Below are positions 1 to 10,964 of a stretch of DNA of 64,000 nucleotides, one piece after another. How positions within the stretch are numbered: position 1 is the first letter of the stretch; the number at the start of each line of letters is the position of its first letter. The stretch covers positions 20,197,346 to 20,261,345 of the forward strand of contig CM020618.1 in assembly GCA_009829735.1 (NCBI GenBank), written 5' to 3'. The position numbers were made by a program, and so were the translations under genes. The notes beneath the pieces are model-generated. The model was not told where the DNA came from, ran no database searches, and worked only from the letters and a program-made list of their open reading frames with translations. This stretch comes from Pyropia yezoensis. Its lineage: Eukaryota; Rhodophyta; Bangiophyceae; Bangiales; Bangiaceae.

Positions 1-3000
1 GCCGTTCAGTTGTGCCGGCACGGCAAGGCTTGTGGCCAGCCTTGGCCAGCTGCCCACGTCCTTGCGAAAGATCTCAGCCGCGTTATAGGGCATGCCCGTG
101 GACCAGCATACGAGTGACCAGGTCCACTCGACATACGTGGGGAAGGGGGCGTTTCCCAGCGCCGCACGAGCTGCCACAGGGTCCCCAGCCGTCTCGCGCC
201 GACGGATGTTGCCCGTCCACTCCCACGCCGGCTGCGCCGTTTCGGCACTCACCTCGTTGGTGCGGTTCTTTGACTGCTCGCCAGTCATCGACAAGGACGG
301 GATCGGCCCACCCTCGCCGCCAATGCCGACGGTGGCGCCGACGGTGCGCCCGCGCGACTCGGCAATACCATGAGTGATGGTAGAGATGCCGCCGACGGAC
401 GCACTGAAGCCGCCCCGCCCCCCCACGCTCTCCACAACAACCTGCCTGTCGGGCGGCGGGACCGCCGCCAGCCGCACAGACAGACGGTCCATGAAGTAAC
501 CGACCACCCGGCTGGCACGACGAAAGCGGCGGTCGACCACCGCAAGCTGCCCGTCCACCGTCAGACCCACCGCTGCGATGCGCAGGGAGCACGTCAACGG
601 GCCTATGGGGTCGGAGTCGGCAACGACAGATGCTGCCACTCGCACGCGGATCTCCACGTTCTGCATCATCGGCGCGTCATTGACGTCCGCCACCTGCAAG
701 GTGGTCTTGTACCACAAGTCAAACTCTTGCTCGCCGTTGCTGTGAAACACCATCCTTTTGGCAGTCTCTACAGGGGGGGGGGGGCAGCAGCCACGGCTTT
801 CCGCACAGGGGACATTGCCGCCATCCTACCCCTGATGGGAAAGGCCGCCAGCTCCTTGGCGTGTCGTGCTTCCTTTCGCTTGGATGCCACGATGGCAGGC
901 AGGCTCCCCCGGTCGGGCCCCAGTCGCTGGGCAGGAGGGGAGCAAGACGGCAACGACTGCACACGAGAAAAGTTGACAGCGTGCTGCCCAATCCGTACAG
1001 GCGCAGGCGCCTGGCCCGGCAAGAGAGGCTGCACAGGATGAAGGGAGGAAGGTTCCGCCGACGCTGTGGTGGGTTCAGCGTCGGCATGCCGTGACGGGTA
1101 GATGGAGCCCCCCCCATTCTCCGCGAGCTGGATGGCCGATTGCGACGGGCGGGCTGGCAACTCGTGCCGCGACGCGTCCGTGGAACCAAACACCACGGGC
1201 GGTCGGTGTGACAGCCGCACCAGCGGCCCCGGCTGGAGGCCGTTCACACCAGCCGACAACGCCACGTTCTCGTCCACCACCGGCTGGATGCGCAGGGCGT
1301 GGGCAACCAGCGCGCCACACAGGCGGACGCGGTCGGTCTCCGTTAGCTCCCGCGGGGACAACGCAGAGGTCGTTGAGGGGGTCCCCCCTCGCCGGTACAA
1401 CGCCAGCCGGCGTGCCACGGTAGCCGCCTCGAGGATGACTACCCGACGCGTCCTGTCACCCCCGTCGTCCCCAGAGGTATGGAACTGGCTGGCCAACCAA
1501 GCTGCCACTTCTGGGTACGCAGACGATGGCAAAGGGCTGCCGCCAGAGGCGTCTGGACGGTCCTTGGACTCGCTACTATCACCACGGGAATACCCACCAG
1601 CGTCTGTCCCATCACCCAGCACACACCCCGACACAGAAGGCATGCAGCCGTTCCTGTCGTAGGGCGTGGCGGCCCCTGGTGATGATCGCCACTCGTTCAA
1701 CAGCGTCGACCTCAAGTCAATGGCGGGGGGCACCGGCCTTGCACTTCCCAACGGCATGGGCGACGGAAGCGCCGACACGGTGACGACAGGGACGTCGGCG
1801 GGCGGCGTTCCCGGCGACGATGACGACGAGGAAGACGACGAGGAGGAGGACGAACTGGAGGATGTGTAACGGGGCACGCAAAAGCCCACCGTCACGTCCT
1901 CGCTGCACGAGTCGTCACTGTCACCGCCGCCGTTCTCTGCCCAGGAAGACAACGGGCCGCCAAACGTGCCCGCCGCGGGGTGAAACAGCGGGTCCGCGTC
2001 CATGGCCGTGGACGCATCCGCAGCCGGTCGGTCACAGCCGTCGACGGTGAGTTTGGGAATGGAACAGGGAGACCCCTCCCCCGCAGCCCCGCCGCGATGC
2101 CCCCCCCGTGGCGGCGAGACGGCGTGGCCACTGCCCAAGGACGCTGAGCTGCTCCCACCCCAAGCGGCGGGGCACGCGTGCCATTGCGAATCCCCCCCCA
2201 TCGTGCCAAGCGGGCGGCTTTGAACGCGCGCCGCGGCAGCCGCCCATGCCACAGATGGGGCGCCGCCGCAGGCGGCGGCACCCGCAGCGTCCCCCCCCAA
2301 ACCGCCATCGCCTACGCATGGCTTCTCTGCCAGCAGCTCCCCCAGCAGGCCGGCCAAGGCTCCGGTGGAGCAGCGGCGCCCCCCCTCCGCCACCGCCCGC
2401 GGCGGCGGCACGGGCAGCGACTGGAGGTCCGTACACGAGCCCCGCCTGCCGCCCATGGCCGTCGCCCGCAGCGGTGGCGGCAGCGGGCAGAGGATGTTCA
2501 GCGCCGCCCACGAGCCGCGGCGGCGGCCAAGGGCGCCGCTTCCCCCCCCCCCCCCGGGCGCTGCAGCAGCCACAGCGGCGTCTCCCCTGGGAGGGCGCCG
2601 AGGCCAGCCGCGGCGGCGGCGCCGCCACTGCTGCCACCGCCGCCGACGGGGACATGCCCACGGAGGTACACAGGGGGGAGCGCTGGCGCCCTGGCCCCCG
2701 CCGCCGCATCTGCCGCCGCCGACGCCGCCGCCACCGCCGACGCGGCCGCCACCACCGTCGCCGCCCCAACCCCGCCCCTGCCAGTCGGCGTACCGGGCGG
2801 GGCGGGGGGCGGCGTCACAACGCCGGGGGGCAGGTACGGGCCCGGCGTGGCGGGGTCCCCGCTACGCCGCCGCCGCCACCGGGACGGCGGCGGCGGCGTC
2901 GCGGCACGGGGCGTCGCCGGTTGGGGCACCGCGGGCGGGGGGGGCGCGGCGGGCGAAGGGGGCGCGGCGGGCGGGGGGGGGGCGGCCGGCGGGGGGGGCG

Positions 3001-3088
3001 CGGCGGGGCGGGGCGGCACCCCCTCCAGGGGAGGCGGCGGCGCAGCGGGGCGCGGCAACAGCAGGGGGGACGGCTGGGGGGTGACCAT
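1..3088 (-). CDS. Paralogue A of an unrecognised protein family (C-terminus beyond window edge; frame breaks at C-runs)
   Basis: I do not recognise this family. It is a tandem paralogue of the gene at 4582-7677. Shared blocks in the same order include RELTETDRVRLC, ALSAGVNGLQPGPLVRLS, LGPDRGSL and AAFPIRGRMAA, then a C-terminal block with QEFDLWYKT, EIRVRVAASVV, YFMDRLSVRLAAVPPPD and YVEWTWSLVCWSTG. The first group lies in an open frame down to 768, which stops just after a 12-base C-run (plus-strand G 773-784). The second group continues in another frame from about 767 to the left edge without a stop, so one base added, or two lost, at the run would join them. The N-terminus is uncertain: the main frame has no ATG before 2456, while a Pro/Ala-rich frame with an ATG at 3088 ends across a 14-C run (2542-2555) and faintly resembles the N-terminus of paralogue B. 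A poly-Ser tract lies near 1810-1870. No signal peptide or known domain was seen. Confidence 0.55.
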
Positions 3089-4581
3089 GGCGCCGGTCGT
3101 GCCCGCCGAGGGTGGGAATCCCGCGGGGGTGCGAATGTGAGGGGGCGGGGAGTAAAGGAGGGGAGGCGGGGGGGGGGGGGGGGGGGGGGGGTGGGAGAGT
3201 AGATGCCGCAGTTGCGGAGTGGGCTGGGGAGGGGGGGGGGAAGACGCGGGGGAGGGGAGGAGCGGAGGCCGCCGGGAGCAGCGCCGATGCCAACCAGCAG
3301 GCGTGGCGGCCGCCCCGTCGGCACGCCGCGGCGGGGCGATCCCCTTCCCGCCCACCCCACTCCACGGCCCTGGAAAATGGCTTGAAAACAAGCGCGTCGG
3401 GTGATGTCTTCACCCACGCCCCCCACCCTCACGCGCACGTTGCCCACACCCACCACAACACAGCTCAGATGGACGCGTGGCTATGTACCCACTGACCGCT
3501 CAGTGACAGTGGTAGCAGTCGTGCGGGTGCGTGGGAACCAGTTCCCGCGAAGTCTCTGCTGTAGCTCTCGGAAACGGCGGCTGGCAGCTATGCATGTCAC
3601 ATGACGCACGGTCCGCTGCCACCCAGATGGATGGCCATGTTGGGGTGGGGGGAATGCAGCGCGCCTGCGGTGGTGTGGGCACGGGGGGGGGTGGGGGACG
3701 GGAAGGAAACACACAGCGGGGCACGACACGCCCCCCCCCCCCTGTGGGGTCAAGTCCACCACTGTTTTTGTGGCCAGTCCGCCGGCCACTAGCGCGGGCC
3801 CCCCCGTGCGCTGGGGGCCCCCCCGTGCGCTGGGGTCCGGCACGTGGGCACGTCGGTGTCGGGGACCGCCTCGCAGCGCCGGCGGCCCCCCGTCCTGGAC
3901 TGCCTCGCGGCGCCGGCGGCCCCCCGCTGCACGCTGCGCACGGCATCGGGCCGGTGCCACATGAAGACCGACCGGCGGGAAGTGCGTGTTGGCCGGGCAA
4001 ATCATACGTGAAACAGCAGGTAGCTACGTAGCTGCGAAGCAACGCCATTGGCTGGCCGTCTCAGATCACTGATGGGAGAAACAATAACGTCCGCAGTGCG
4101 AGTGGCCGCAGCTGTCGGCACTTTCCCTCTCCCTTGCTCACCCCGACCCCCCCCGCCCCATCCCCTCCTTCCTCCCGACCCATTTTCTGGCACACAAACT
4201 GAGCAAGCCAACCCCGATGACGCATGAGGGGCAGCGTGGAGGTGTGAGGGGGGGGCGGGGCACGACCAGAGGGATGGGAGGCAACGCGGGGCACTAATGG
4301 CTCTTAGCAGCGCAAAGATCTATGGCCCTGCTCTTGTCAGCAGCGCAAGGCTCTATGGCCCTGCTCTCATCCTCCTACATGGGACCAGCCGCGGGCACGG
4401 CCGCAGACACCGTTGGTCGAATACAGGACGGGCGCACGGCAACGGTCTCCCCCGGGGGCCCCCCAGCTGGCCAGCCTGTCAGTGGCGGCCGTCCAGCCAC
4501 GGCTCCTCAACGCCAAAACAACAACACCTGGTCCTCCACATGGCGCACACCCCTTCCGCGTGTGCGCAGCCGCCGCGTACC
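3089..4581. other. Intergenic stretch with G-run and short tandem duplications
   Basis: No supportable gene lies between paralogues A and B. The stretch holds a long G-run (about 3168-3191). A duplicated unit of about 20 bp sits at 3800-3838 (C-run followed by GTGCGCTGGGG). A second duplicated unit of about 40 bp around 3868-3935 contains GCGCCGGCGGCCCCCC. A further direct duplication lies at 4305-4370, where AGCAGCGCAA followed by CTATGGCCCTGCTCT occurs twice. ORFs here are short and overlap on both strands. Confidence 0.5.
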
Positions 4582-7500
4582 TCATGGCACCGCCTTGTCC
4601 GTGACCCGCACACGAAAGCGAAAGCGCTGTACGCCCACCTCCGGAGACGGAGGCCACCGCAGGCTCTCCACGTCCCCCCGCCACCACCGCTTGCGGAATG
4701 TCTGTCGGTGGAGGCACAGGGACGGGGCCAGCTCCACCACAAACGTCACTTTTTTTGTCCGCTGCCGCCGCCGAGGGGAGGAGGCGGCCACCGGCACAAC
4801 GGGGGAAAGAGGCGGGGGGGGTGAGGCCAGAGGGACGGTCGGGGGCGCGAGCTTCAAGCCAGCGCGTAGGAGGGGCGCCAATGACGCCGCCGGGTGGCTG
4901 GCAGCCAGCCCGACCGGCTCCATCCGCGGCGCAGGGGCCTCATCAGCTGGGGGCGGCGGGGACGGCCGCTCCCCCCCCGTCGCCCCCTCCCACCCGTCAC
5001 TTGACCACTGCGGGGACCACGGCGCGTTGCTCTGATCGTAGATGACCATCCGGGTGCTCAGCCCCGCCACGCAAGGCATTCGTGCAGGCACACCGAGCTC
5101 GGTCGCCAACGGTGGCCAGACTTGCTTGTCCTTGAGGAAAATCTCTCCTGCGTTGTAGGGCAAGCCCGTGGACCAGCACACCAGCGACCACGTCCACTCA
5201 ACGTACGTGGGGTCGGGGGCGTTGCGTACCCCACAACCCAGTGGCGCCACGGTGTCCGCCGTCCGCTCACGCTGCCGAATACTGCCCGTCCACTTCCACG
5301 CCGGCCGCGACATCTCGGCGCTCACGTCGTTGGTGCGGCTTGTCGTCTGCTGGGCCTGAAGCGCCAAGGACGGGATCAGTCCGGCCTCGCCGCCAATGCC
5401 GACCGTCGCGTTCAACGTCCGTTCGCGTGACTCGACCGTGCCGTGGGTGATCCTCGAGACGCCGTCAACGGCCGCGTTTGGCCCATCCTGCCCACCCACA
5501 TCCTTCACAACCACCGACGAGTCTGGCGGCGGCACTGCCGCTACCAAGACGGACAGGCGGTCCAGATAGTAGCCGAGAACGCGGCCAGGTCCGTCGCGCC
5601 CAACTATGGCCAGCTGGCTGTCCACCCCCAGGTCCACATCGACGACTCGCAAAAAGCCGACGAGGGCCCCGCACTGTTCCGTATCCTCCACCACTGAAGC
5701 TTCCACCCGCACTCGAATCTTGACCACCTGGAGGACGCTCTTGCCGTCCGCGTCGACCACCGGCAGCTCCGTACGGTACCACAGTTCAAACTCTTGCGTG
5801 CCATTGATTCTGTTCCCGATTCTGCTGGCCGTCCTGATAGGGATGGCGGGCGACGTGGCCTCGTTGCCCTCTTGAGAACCGCGGGATGCAGCCATTGAGC
5901 CTCGGATGGGGAAGGCCGCCTTCTCGGCGGCGCGTTGTGCCTTCTTGCGATAAGACACCACAACATCCTGCAAGCTCCCTCGGTAGGGGCCGAGCCCTCG
6001 GGCCGGTGGCGATCGCGAGGGCAGTGTGCACTGACGAGGAAGACGAAGGGGGTGCCGGCTGGGGCGAGCTAAACAGGGCGTCGGCGCAGGCCTAGGAGGA
6101 AGTGCAGGCGGGGACAATGGAGGTTTGGCAGCCGCTGCTGTTGATGGTGGCTCGGCAGTCCGCCACGTCAGCGGCCTCAGGTTGGGCAGGGGTGGTCGGG
6201 ATGGCAGCTGGTGAAGCCGCGCGTCACCCGGTCCGGGCTGCACTGGACGCAGACGCGACAGCCGCACGAGGGGCCCAGTGAGCCCACTCGCGTCGGCCGA
6301 CAGGGCGACCCTCAAGTCCTCCTCTAGGCTGAGAGCCAGGTCATGGGAGACAAGCGTCAAACACAAAGAGGCGCGATCCGTCTCGGTAAGTCTCCGAGGG
6401 CAGGGTAGTGGGGTGGCTGACGAGCTACCGCCCTCGCGTGCTGCCAGCTGGTCGGCGACCGTGGAAGCCATAAAGATGAGCACTCGACGCCTGGCGTTGC
6501 CCGCGTTGGCCGTCGCAAAGAACTGACACGCCAGCCAAGCAGACACGGACTGGTAAACGGGCGACGCCGGTGGTCGAGCCTCCCCAGCGGGGGCATGCCG
6601 CTCGCCAGACACAGGGTGCTGCTGCGAGCCACCACCGTCGACGACAGACACGGCACTCGTGGGGCCCACCGACGGGCCACTGCCCGACACAGAGGCTCCC
6701 CAGCCGTTCAAATCGTCTGTCCCATCCGACAGCGGCGTCGACAGTGCCGAGGCGGTGGAGAGGGACGCCGCGCCAGCGCTCAGCGGCGGGGACGGGTTGG
6801 CCGCCGCGGGACCTGTGACTCGGGGCGCCAATGACAGCCCCAACGACACAGGTGCGTCCGTAGGCAAAGGCGTCGAGCAGGGCGGTGCGCGGAAAAAGAT
6901 GACCACCTCACTGCCCACGTCGTCGTCGTCGAGCACGGTCGCCGCCTCGTCCGCGTCGTCCTCTTCCCGTGGCACAATCAGGACGGCATCGGGAAGGAAG
7001 ACCGCCCGCGACGGGCCGGGAAAGGTGCGCGCCCCGTCTGCCTGCAACGCGGTGGTACCCTCGTTGGCACCATCCGGCTCGTCCGTAGAGCCTTCTGGGC
7101 CAGCGCCCCAGTGCAGCAGTGGACGCGGCCGAGGCACAGTGCCCACACTGAGCTGCGAGTCGATGCTGGCGCTGTCCCGGATGGTGCTGCTGTCCCGCAG
7201 CAGCATCTCCTCGCCAACGCTGCTGGCCTCGCGGCTGCTGGGCGTAGATCGTGCGGCCCACATGAGGGTGACGCCCCCGCCCCCGCTGCCATGGACGCCA
7301 TCACCACCACCGGCAGAGCTACCGCCACCACCACCACCGGCAGAGCTACCGCCACCACCACCACCGCTGCATTCACTGGCACAATTTGCATCACGGGGGG
7401 GCGTGCCACCCCACCCGGGGGGCGCGCCGCCGCGCACAGCGGGCACCGTCCGAAAAGCGTGGGGAGGGGTCGGAGACGCCACAGCATCTGCCGCCGTCTC

Positions 7501-7677
7501 CGCCACCACCGCCGTCGCCCCCGACGCCGCCGCCGCCGCCGCTGCCGTCGCCCCCACCGTCACCGCCGCGTGGGCGCCGCCAGACGGACAGCGTCGGTGG
7601 GTGGCCATGCCGCCGCCACATCGGCCGGGGGTGGGGGGTGGCAGCACCGTCGCTGGGGGAGGCGGCGGACGGGGCAT
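4582..7677 (-). CDS. Paralogue B of the unrecognised tandem protein family (1031 aa, intact frame)
   Basis: A single uninterrupted frame. The first ATG is at 7677 and an internal ATG at 7608 could also be used. The N-terminal ~120 residues are Pro/Ala-rich, followed by a short tandem repeat GGGGGSSAGGGGGSSA (about 7298-7375), an acidic segment (EEDDADEAATVLDDDD), and then the family core. Core motifs shared with paralogue A are RRLTETDRASLC, ALSADASGLTGPLVRLS, LGPYRGSL and AAFPIRGSMAA. The most conserved block follows: QEFELWYRTELP, KIRVRVEASVVED, YYLDRLSVLVAAVPPPD, NATVGIGGEAG and YVEWTWSLVCWSTG. The last ~120 residues are a Pro-rich linker and a basic tail. Many hydrophobic beta-like segments alternate, but there is no clear membrane helix. 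The conserved C-terminal block is probably a folded domain; no enzymatic motif is evident. The two genes are head-to-tail on the same strand, consistent with tandem duplication. Confidence 0.7.
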   Translation of the reverse strand: MPRPPPPPATVLPPPTPGRCGGGMATHRRCPSGGAHAAVTVGATAAAAAAASGATAVVAETAADAVASPTPPHAFRTVPAVRGGAPPGWGGTPPRDANCASECSGGGGGGSSAGGGGGGSSAGGGDGVHGSGGGGVTLMWAARSTPSSREASSVGEEMLLRDSSTIRDSASIDSQLSVGTVPRPRPLLHWGAGPEGSTDEPDGANEGTTALQADGARTFPGPSRAVFLPDAVLIVPREEDDADEAATVLDDDDVGSEVVIFFRAPPCSTPLPTDAPVSLGLSLAPRVTGPAAANPSPPLSAGAASLSTASALSTPLSDGTDDLNGWGASVSGSGPSVGPTSAVSVVDGGGSQQHPVSGERHAPAGEARPPASPVYQSVSAWLACQFFATANAGNARRRVLIFMASTVADQLAAREGGSSSATPLPCPRRLTETDRASLCLTLVSHDLALSLEEDLRVALSADASGLTGPLVRLSRLRPVQPGPGDARLHQLPSRPPLPNLRPLTWRTAEPPSTAAAAKPPLSPPALPPRPAPTPCLARPSRHPLRLPRQCTLPSRSPPARGLGPYRGSLQDVVVSYRKKAQRAAEKAAFPIRGSMAASRGSQEGNEATSPAIPIRTASRIGNRINGTQEFELWYRTELPVVDADGKSVLQVVKIRVRVEASVVEDTEQCGALVGFLRVVDVDLGVDSQLAIVGRDGPGRVLGYYLDRLSVLVAAVPPPDSSVVVKDVGGQDGPNAAVDGVSRITHGTVESRERTLNATVGIGGEAGLIPSLALQAQQTTSRTNDVSAEMSRPAWKWTGSIRQRERTADTVAPLGCGVRNAPDPTYVEWTWSLVCWSTGLPYNAGEIFLKDKQVWPPLATELGVPARMPCVAGLSTRMVIYDQSNAPWSPQWSSDGWEGATGGERPSPPPPADEAPAPRMEPVGLAASHPAASLAPLLRAGLKLAPPTVPLASPPPPLSPVVPVAASSPRRRQRTKKVTFVVELAPSLCLHRQTFRKRWWRGDVESLRWPPSPEVGVQRFRFRVRVTDKAVP

Positions 7678-8770
7678 CCCGCCGTGGACGCCCGCCCACC
7701 GTCAACGCCACCGCCCGCCGCCACACCGCGCGGCCACGTCCACGGCTCACAATGGCGGGCGGCCGCAGTAAGTGGAGCGGCGGGAGCAACTCGGGGGGGG
7801 AGGGGGCTCGCGGCGGAAGGTGCGCGAGGGTGTGGTCGACAACAGGAAGGGCAAGAGAGACGAGGAAAGAACGAGACAGCGCTGCTGCCACAGCGGGAAG
7901 GCGAAATCGAGACGGGAAAGCCCGCCGTCTCTTGAGGCACAGAGCTCTGTACCCACCCCCACGCCTGCCACCTCTCTCCCGCGTGGCGTCGGCAATGCGG
8001 GGTGGCACCGCATGCGGCGGAGCGCGGGCGTGCGTGCCCACACGACGGCGTGCCCGCGCCGACAGGCGCCCACGGCCACGAGCGCCGACCACGGCACCAC
8101 ACCACGGCGCACACGCTGCAGGGGCGACCGATGGTCTACCCCCCACCCCCCCGCAGTCGCCAGAGCGTCAACGGTGAAGCCCCGGAGGTTTGGTCGGCAC
8201 AGCCGCGCACTCACACGCGCACACGACGCAAGCACCGGTCAGTGCTGGGCTGTTGGGTCGCGGATGGAACGGCCCACACACGATGAGAGCCCGGGAACAG
8301 CGGGGGCGGCAGAGGCGGGGGGGAGGGGGGGGGCTGGTTGGTCGCGCTCGCTGCGTGCTCGCCCCCTGGGACACGCGCGTGGAGGCTGTCAGGGCCGCCT
8401 CGCCAATCCCCAGAGGCGCGCGCCGTCGTGGCCGCCTGCCCCCCCGGCCCCCTCGACTCCCCACCGGGGGGGGGGGGGGGCGGAGGGGGTCGCGAGCGCG
8501 CCCACGCGAATCAACCCCGCTGTATGGGTGTCCGGCGCAGGGGGGGTCTTGGTCGCAGTGCCCCACCGGAAAAATAAAAACAACGGGGGGGATGACCACT
8601 GGGAAGGGCGATGATCGCCGTGGGGGCCCCGCGTGAGGGCGTGCCAGCGCACAAATCCTGCCCCCCCTTGCTAGAACGGCGGGGGCGCCGTCCCCTCCGG
8701 CCCGACGAGTGACCCACCCTCGCTGCGCACCCGCGTCTGTGAATACGCTGGCAGGGGGGGGGCACCTTCT
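7678..8770. other. GC-rich intergenic region upstream of paralogue B
   Basis: Only overlapping low-complexity ORFs on both strands are present, with no recognisable domain. It contains G-runs at about 7793-7801, 8322-8332 and 8466-8479. It presumably holds the promoter of the minus-strand gene starting at 7677 (inference from position only). Confidence 0.4.
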
Positions 8771-9397
8771 TTACTCACAGCGTCCACCGTCGGGCAGGCA
8801 GGCACCCGCCACACGGGTCACCGCGGCGGTCAGCTGTTTGGCTCGCGCAACGTGGGGAGAGGGGCGGCGCAGGGGCGACGGCCGCGGCGACCGGTCACCG
8901 CGGCTGGCGGCTGGCGGGATTTCCCAGCCGGCCTCTTCCGGCAGGGGGGCATGGGGGGGCGCGGAAGACGCGGGAGGACCCGCCGTGGCCGCCAGCCGCC
9001 ACCAATCTGCCTCCCGCCCCTCGGTGCCCACGAGCGCCGTGGGGGTGTGCCCTGCCGTCGCCGCAGTCTCCCGGTCCGCCTGCGCCTCGGCCGGCAGCTG
9101 CTCGGCCCGTGACGGTGGCCCGGGTGCGGAACGGGGGGGGGGGGGTGGCCCCGCCGCCAGCGCGCACGCGGTGGCAGCAGCGACGGCGGCAGCGGCGGCG
9201 GCGGTCGCCACCACCAGGCGCCGTGTCCGCCCTCTGACCGCCCTCCCCCCGAGGCCGCCCACCCCAGTTTCGACGCGCCGACCAGGGCGCTCCAGCACCA
9301 CGGACGGGGCGTCGTCCCCCGCGGGTCGATGGGGAGAGGCCAAGCACAGGAGACAAAAAAAAAAAAAAGAACAGACACGAAAGAAAAGCCCATTCAT
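8771..9397 (-). CDS. Doubtful small ORF with one predicted membrane helix
   Basis: An open frame from an ATG at 9397. The N-terminus is very hydrophobic and Phe-rich because it reads through a poly-T tract (plus-strand A-run near 9355-9369). A more protein-like section follows (DDAPSVVLERPGRR), then an RTRR-flanked Ala/Val-rich hydrophobic helix of about 22 residues, and a Pro/Ala-rich tail. No family is recognised. The A/T-run makes the frame unreliable, and the N-terminus could instead be an untranslated leader. Kept as a low-confidence candidate because the helix has a proper basic flank and the frame stays open for over 200 codons. Confidence 0.22.
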   Translation of the reverse strand: MNGLFFRVCSFFFFCLLCLASPHRPAGDDAPSVVLERPGRRVETGVGGLGGRAVRGRTRRLVVATAAAAAAVAAATACALAAGPPPPPRSAPGPPSRAEQLPAEAQADRETAATAGHTPTALVGTEGREADWWRLAATAGPPASSAPPHAPLPEEAGWEIPPAASRGDRSPRPSPLRRPSPHVARAKQLTAAVTRVAGACLPDGGRCE

Positions 9398-9812
9398 TGC
9401 CAGACCAGAGGGAGGGCCGCCCAAGGAGTCGACGACGACTGCATTGACCGGGATGAGGGAAGGGGGGGGCACACGCAGCAGCCCAGCCCGGCGGGTGGTG
9501 CGGCGCTCCCCTTCCCCTCTGCCTCACAAGAGGCCAGTCGCATAAAGGCGGCATTGCAGAACCCAGCGCGAGCCGGCAGGGCCAGAAGCGGGAGGGTGGC
9601 TCCTGGCAAGAAGCACCGGGACAAGCACGCGCCAGCCGGCAGCGGCGGTCTCGCCCTCAAGGTGTCCCTCCCCACAAACCCCAGAGGCGGCGTGGACGGG
9701 GCCCACCGAGGATGTACGCAGCCTCCCGCCCCGCCCCCCCACAGCGCGTGCGCCATCGCACCCATCATGGGATGCAAGCCACTCGCAGAGGTGGGCCACA
9801 GCTGGGGCACCA

Positions 9813-9881
9813 TCAAGCCCACACCAGCAGGTCCCGCCAGCTGCGCAGGGCCGACGCCACGCCCCCTAGCCACCCGCCTAG

Positions 9882-9917
<36 letters not shown>

Positions 9918-10964
9918 ACCGCCCCCAATCCGGGACCAGCCGCCGGTACCGCCGCCGCCGCAGCTGTCGCCGTCACTTGCCCAGCTGTCCTGCCCATCTT
10001 CGTCGTCGCAGGTACCCCCACCACCACCACCGCCACCAACATGGGGCGCGCCCCCGCAGCGGCGGTCGTTGTCGCCATGAGACGCACGGGCTGCTAGTGA
10101 CGCGGGCGGCGGCGCTGCTGCCGCTGCCGCTGCCGCCGCCGCCCCTGCCCTGCGTGCCGACGCCGGTTCCGCCACCGCCGCAGCACCGCTATCACTGCGC
10201 CGGCGGGAGGCGGCGTCCCCGTGTCGCTCACTAGCCGCGTTCCCATCCGGCACAGCGTCTGACCCGGCCGCCGCTCCCCGTCGGCTGGCTGGTGCTCCCT
10301 CCGCCGCTGCAGCAGCCGCTGGACGCTGCCTCGCCCTTCCACGCGCCCCTCCCACGTCTGCTGGGGAGTCCACCCAGTCGGGCGCCGCCGCCCATTCGAG
10401 CGTATCCACCACCTCCCCCGCCCAGCGCTCGCCGTCATCGTCGTTGTCGGCAGCGGTGGCAGGTCGCACAGTCGAGAAAGGGGCGGCCACAACCGCCGAG
10501 CTGGAGAGTGGGGTAGCAAAAGAAGCAGCAGTCGTCCTTGGTCGCGGCCGGGAAGGCGGCGGCCGACATTCACCCGCGGGGGGTGCGGCTCCCGCATGAC
10601 CAGACCCCAGATGGAGGCCCCTCAGCGCATCGACTGGCAGCTCCTCCCCTTCTCGCCTGGATGGCTGGCCAAGCGCCTCACCCCACCCTCGGCCGACGCG
10701 GGCATCGATGCCCCCCCCCCCCAGGTGGAGACACCCAAAAGAGCCCGCCAGCGGGTCGGGCGCGTCGCCGACGTTGCCGCCGCCACCACCACCTTCCTGC
10801 AGGTGCAGCGCCCGTAGGGCGGCTGTCGGGGGAGGTGGTGCCGGTGTGTCAGGAGCGGTGGGCCGCCGACGGCGGCTGCCGGGAAGTGGACGAACGGGGA
10901 GGGGGGCACCAAGGGACAAGCGGTCGAAACTGTCGAGCAGTGGCGCAGAAGATGAAGCATCCAT
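9813..10964 (-). CDS. Hypothetical low-complexity protein with a repeated Leu-rich short motif
   Basis: The chosen start is the ATG at 10964 (MDASSSAPLLDSF...), which gives about 383 residues; the frame is open further upstream but that part looks like leader sequence. The N-terminal half carries four variants of a short motif: LLDSFDRLSLG, AALRALHLQEG, LAGSFGCLHLG and VDALRGLHLG, separated by Pro/Gly linkers. The middle is Ala-rich. A small acidic patch (CDDEDGQDSWASDGD) precedes a poly-Gly tract (plus-strand CCG repeat about 9890-9915) and a hydrophobic C-terminus. The function is unknown; the repeated motif could be a short linear docking element (inference). Confidence 0.42.
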
